Shown here in pieces: positions 42,644 to 45,013 of a stretch of 45,013 nt of DNA; position 1 is the first letter of the stretch, and every line of letters begins with the position of its first letter. Origin of the DNA: Bacteroidota bacterium (GTDB lineage: Bacteria; Bacteroidota; Bacteroidia; Chitinophagales; Chitinophagaceae); NCBI GenBank assembly GCA_023422565.1, contig JAFAGR010000008.1:1-45013 (forward strand), given 5' to 3'. Both the position numbers and the translations under genes were made by a program. Below the pieces are notes generated by a model, which did not search any database, had not been told where the DNA came from, and saw nothing but the letters and a program-made list of their open reading frames with translations.

Positions 42644-44434
42644 CTAATCATCAAGTTTCAACACCGCCAAAAACGCTTCCTGCGGAACTTCTACGTTCCC
42701 GATCTGGCGCATTCTCTTCTTACCTTCCTTTTGCTTTTCCAAAAGTTTTCTCTTACGGCTTATATCACCACCGTAACATTTGGCGGTAACGTCTTTACGC
42801 ATTGCGCTGATATTTTCCCGGGCAACGATCTTCGCGCCAATGGCGGCCTGTATAGCGATCTGGAATTGCTGACGCGGCAAAAGTTCCTTTAATTTCTCGC
42901 AAAGTTTTCTCCCAAATTCATGCGCGCGACCCCGGTGGATCAGGGCGCTCAGCGCATCCACCTTATCTCCGTTCAATAAAATATCCATCTTCACAATATC
43001 ACTCTCGCGGTATTCCAACGGATGATAATCGAAGGATGCATAACCACGCGTCATGCTTTTAAGCTTATCATAAAAATCAAATACAATTTCCGTTAACGGC
43101 ATGTCAAAAGTTAATTCAACACGCGTCGGCGTAAGGTATCCCTGGTTGATCAAAATGCCGCGCTTCTGAATGCAAAGCGTCATAATGTTCCCGATGTATT
43201 CGGGTTTGCTGATCATCTGTGCCCGAATGAAAGGCTCTTCAATTTTTTCAAGCCTGGTAGGGTCGGGCATCTCGGTGGGGTTGTTCACCTTTATCACTTC
43301 ACCTTTTGAAGTGGTAGCGATGAAGCTCACGTTTGGAACCGTAGTGATAACGGTTTGGTTGAACTCGCGCTCAAGCCTTTCCTGGATGATCTCCATATGA
43401 AGCATACCAAGAAAGCCGCATCGAAAGCCGAAGCCCAATGCCTGTGAAGTTTCCAGCTCGTAGGTAAGCGAAGCATCATTTAGCTGGAGTTTATCCATGC
43501 AATCACGCAATTCTTCAAACGCGTCGGTTTCTACCGGGAAGATTCCCGCGAAAACCATCGGCTTCACATCTTCAAAGCCCTTGATACTTTCTTTACAAGG
43601 ATTTACGATCGTCGTGATCGTATCGCCCACCTTCACCTCACGCGCGTTCTTAATTCCCGTGATCACATAACCTACATCTCCGCAACGAACCTCGCTCTTA
43701 GATTCCATCCCGAGTTTCAATATCCCAACTTCGTCCGCCGTATATTCAAGCCCTGTATTAGAGAATTTTATCTTATCGCCTTTTTTCAGAATGCCGTTAA
43801 ACACGCGGAAATAAACTATGATGCCGCGAAAGGAATTGTAAACGCTATCGAATATTAGCGCCTGCAATGGAGCACTCTCATCACCCTTGGGCGCGGGAAT
43901 TCTTTCAATAATTGAGGAAAGGATCTCTTCGATACCGATACCGCTTTTTCCACTGGCCAGTAAAATATCTTCTTCCTTGCATCCTATGAGTTCAATGATC
44001 TGGTCTTTCACCTCCGGTATCATCGCGCCCTCCATGTCTATCTTGTTGATAACAGGAATAATTTCAAGATCATTGTCTATTGCGAGATAGAGATTGCTAA
44101 TAGTTTGCGCCTGGATTCCCTGTGACGCATCCACCAACAGAAGCGCGCCTTCACATGCGGCAAGTGCACGGCTCACCTCATAGCTGAAATCAACGTGGCC
44201 GGGAGTGTCGATCAGGTTCAACACATACTTCTCACCCTTGTGTACATAATTGATCTGGATAGCATGGCTTTTGATCGTTATGCCTTTTTCTCTCTCCAGG
44301 TCCATATCATCAAGCACCTGCGCCTGCATATCCCTCTCGCTGATGGTGTTGGTGTGCTCCAGCAACCTGTCGGCAAGTGTACTTTTACCGTGATCAATGT
44401 GTGCAATAATGCAAAAATTCCGGATATGTTTCAT
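42644..44434 (-). CDS. lepA: Elongation factor 4 (LepA), translational GTPase
   Basis: The 596-residue ribosome-dependent GTPase is linked to back-translocation or 30S subunit biogenesis. The G domain has AHIDHGKST (11-19), GITIKSHAI in switch I, DTPGHVDF in G3 and NKIDMEGA in G4. The EF4-specific half includes LETSQALGFGFRCGFLGMLHMEIIQERLERE, YASFDYHPLEYRESDIVKMDILLNGDKVDALSALIHR and the LepA C-terminal domain LCEKLKELLPRQQFQIAIQAAIGAKIVARENISAMRKDVTAKCYGGDISRKRKLLEKQKEGKKRMRQIG. The length matches the family (about 595-600). It is a single gene with a TACTTTTG promoter element upstream. Confidence 0.98.
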   Translation of the reverse strand: MKHIRNFCIIAHIDHGKSTLADRLLEHTNTISERDMQAQVLDDMDLEREKGITIKSHAIQINYVHKGEKYVLNLIDTPGHVDFSYEVSRALAACEGALLLVDASQGIQAQTISNLYLAIDNDLEIIPVINKIDMEGAMIPEVKDQIIELIGCKEEDILLASGKSGIGIEEILSSIIERIPAPKGDESAPLQALIFDSVYNSFRGIIVYFRVFNGILKKGDKIKFSNTGLEYTADEVGILKLGMESKSEVRCGDVGYVITGIKNAREVKVGDTITTIVNPCKESIKGFEDVKPMVFAGIFPVETDAFEELRDCMDKLQLNDASLTYELETSQALGFGFRCGFLGMLHMEIIQERLEREFNQTVITTVPNVSFIATTSKGEVIKVNNPTEMPDPTRLEKIEEPFIRAQMISKPEYIGNIMTLCIQKRGILINQGYLTPTRVELTFDMPLTEIVFDFYDKLKSMTRGYASFDYHPLEYRESDIVKMDILLNGDKVDALSALIHRGRAHEFGRKLCEKLKELLPRQQFQIAIQAAIGAKIVARENISAMRKDVTAKCYGGDISRKRKLLEKQKEGKKRMRQIGNVEVPQEAFLAVLKLDD

Positions 44435-44462
44435 TTATGGCGCCTGAGCTTTTTTAAGTCGG

Positions 44463-44470
44463 CAAAAGTA
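44463..44470 (-). promoter_or_regulatory. Bacteroidota -7 element (TACTTTTG) for lepA
   Basis: The minus strand reads TACTTTTG, a perfect TAnnTTTG match, 28 bases before the lepA ATG. TCTG, three of four matches to TTTG, lies exactly 20 bases further upstream (44491-44494). Confidence 0.6.
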
Positions 44471-44482
44471 CGGCATTTTAGG

Positions 44483-45013
44483 CTAAATAGCAGATGTGTT
44501 TCCGTTGTTTCCGCCTGTGTTTTGTGAATAATCTTCCTGCAATATGCCCGCCAGTATATCATTCACCTCCCCTGCCCTTGTGAGAACCATCATGTGGGTT
44601 CCTTTAGGGATGATGTGGGTGGCATGCGTATATTTTAACGGCAGTATTTCATCCCTGTCTCCATGAATATGGTAACAATGCTCCGGCAGGGTTTCGTTTT
44701 TCCAATTGAGAATGGCGCCCAGGGCCCATTGCACAAATGCAGGATCGGTATCGCGTATTATCTCACGAAGCAAAGCTTTGTCCTCCGCTGTCTCAACGGT
44801 GAAAAACCGCTTAATGAGCGAGGCTGAGGTAAATGCTTTTGCAGGGATATATCGATGGAGGTTGTATTTATGCACGAAATTAAAATAGGCCGGCAGCTCT
44901 TTTCGTGTACCCGCGCTCGATAGTAAGATGAGTTTCTCGGGCTTCATAAACTTTGAGATTTCCGTGGCTATCATGCCGCCCATTGATAAACCGACAAGAA
45001 CGAAGGGTTCGCC
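44483..45013 (-). CDS. Alpha/beta hydrolase, 5' end beyond the window
   Basis: The window holds the last 176 residues. The frame begins at the window edge with GEPFVLVGLSMGGMIATEIS, in which GLSMG is the nucleophile elbow; the Ser codon is at 44984-44986. The acid is probably Asp in HIHGDRDEILP and the base His in PKGTHMMVLTRAGEVN. This is an alpha/beta-hydrolase of the esterase/epoxide-hydrolase type with an inserted lid (about FNFVHKYNLHRYIPAKAFTSASLIKRFF). A methionine just inside the elbow must not be taken as the start. The substrate is unknown; it is tail-to-head with lepA, whose promoter lies just outside its stop codon. Confidence 0.85.
   Translation of the reverse strand, partial: GEPFVLVGLSMGGMIATEISKFMKPEKLILLSSAGTRKELPAYFNFVHKYNLHRYIPAKAFTSASLIKRFFTVETAEDKALLREIIRDTDPAFVQWALGAILNWKNETLPEHCYHIHGDRDEILPLKYTHATHIIPKGTHMMVLTRAGEVNDILAGILQEDYSQNTGGNNGNTSAI

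Overview
The window is a chromosomal stretch of a member of the Bacteroidota, most like the Chitinophagales/Sphingobacteriales group. The evidence is: type IX secretion (T9SS) components of the PorP/SprF and PorE types; giant surface proteins ending in the gliding-motility-associated (CHU_C, type B) sorting domain; promoters of the Bacteroidota form TAnnTTTG; a signal peptidase I with a long insertion; a non-catalytic dihydroorotase homologue; and the weak Shine-Dalgarno signals and dispersed low-complexity intergenic tracts common in this phylum. No phage, transposase or CRISPR array is visible.

Layout. 0-9 kb is mostly housekeeping: a DUF2520 Rossmann protein divergent from an alpha/beta hydrolase, topA with a lysine-rich tail, a SirB1/transglutaminase-like protein, cytidine deaminase, signal peptidase I, and a sigma-54-type response regulator without a DNA-binding domain. 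At 9.0 kb a tRNA-Pro(GGG) gene is followed by a tandem array of about 160-bp units, each starting with a copy of the tRNA 3' end. 9.7-31.2 kb is one long minus-strand module in the order 3.7-thousand-residue beta-helix/IgGFc/Ig protein, 2065-residue IgGFc/PKD protein, PorP/SprF, PorE-like OmpA protein, PorP/SprF. This looks like secreted T9SS cargo encoded together with its cell-surface attachment apparatus.

31.5-35.6 kb carries, on the plus strand, a metal-ligand-less dihydroorotase homologue, a DUF4199 membrane protein, a family 2 glycosyltransferase and a family 4 glycosyltransferase whose 5' end runs into an intergenic repeat tract with no usable start codon. A convergent phosphoenolpyruvate synthase follows. 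38.5-41.5 kb is a compact hddA-gmhA-hddC-gmhB operon that can make GDP-D-glycero-alpha-D-manno-heptose from sedoheptulose 7-phosphate. The window ends with an unrecognised secreted protein, lepA, and the 3' part of an alpha/beta hydrolase gene cut by the window edge.

The most notable material is the T9SS module. Its two cargo proteins share a homologous IgGFc-binding-like module, and each has grown by internal tandem duplication (four units of about 562 residues in one, five of about 172 residues in the other). The tRNA-Pro 3'-end array and the repeat-invaded glycosyltransferase start are the other two signals worth following. I did not find a clearly new class of defence or mobile system here.
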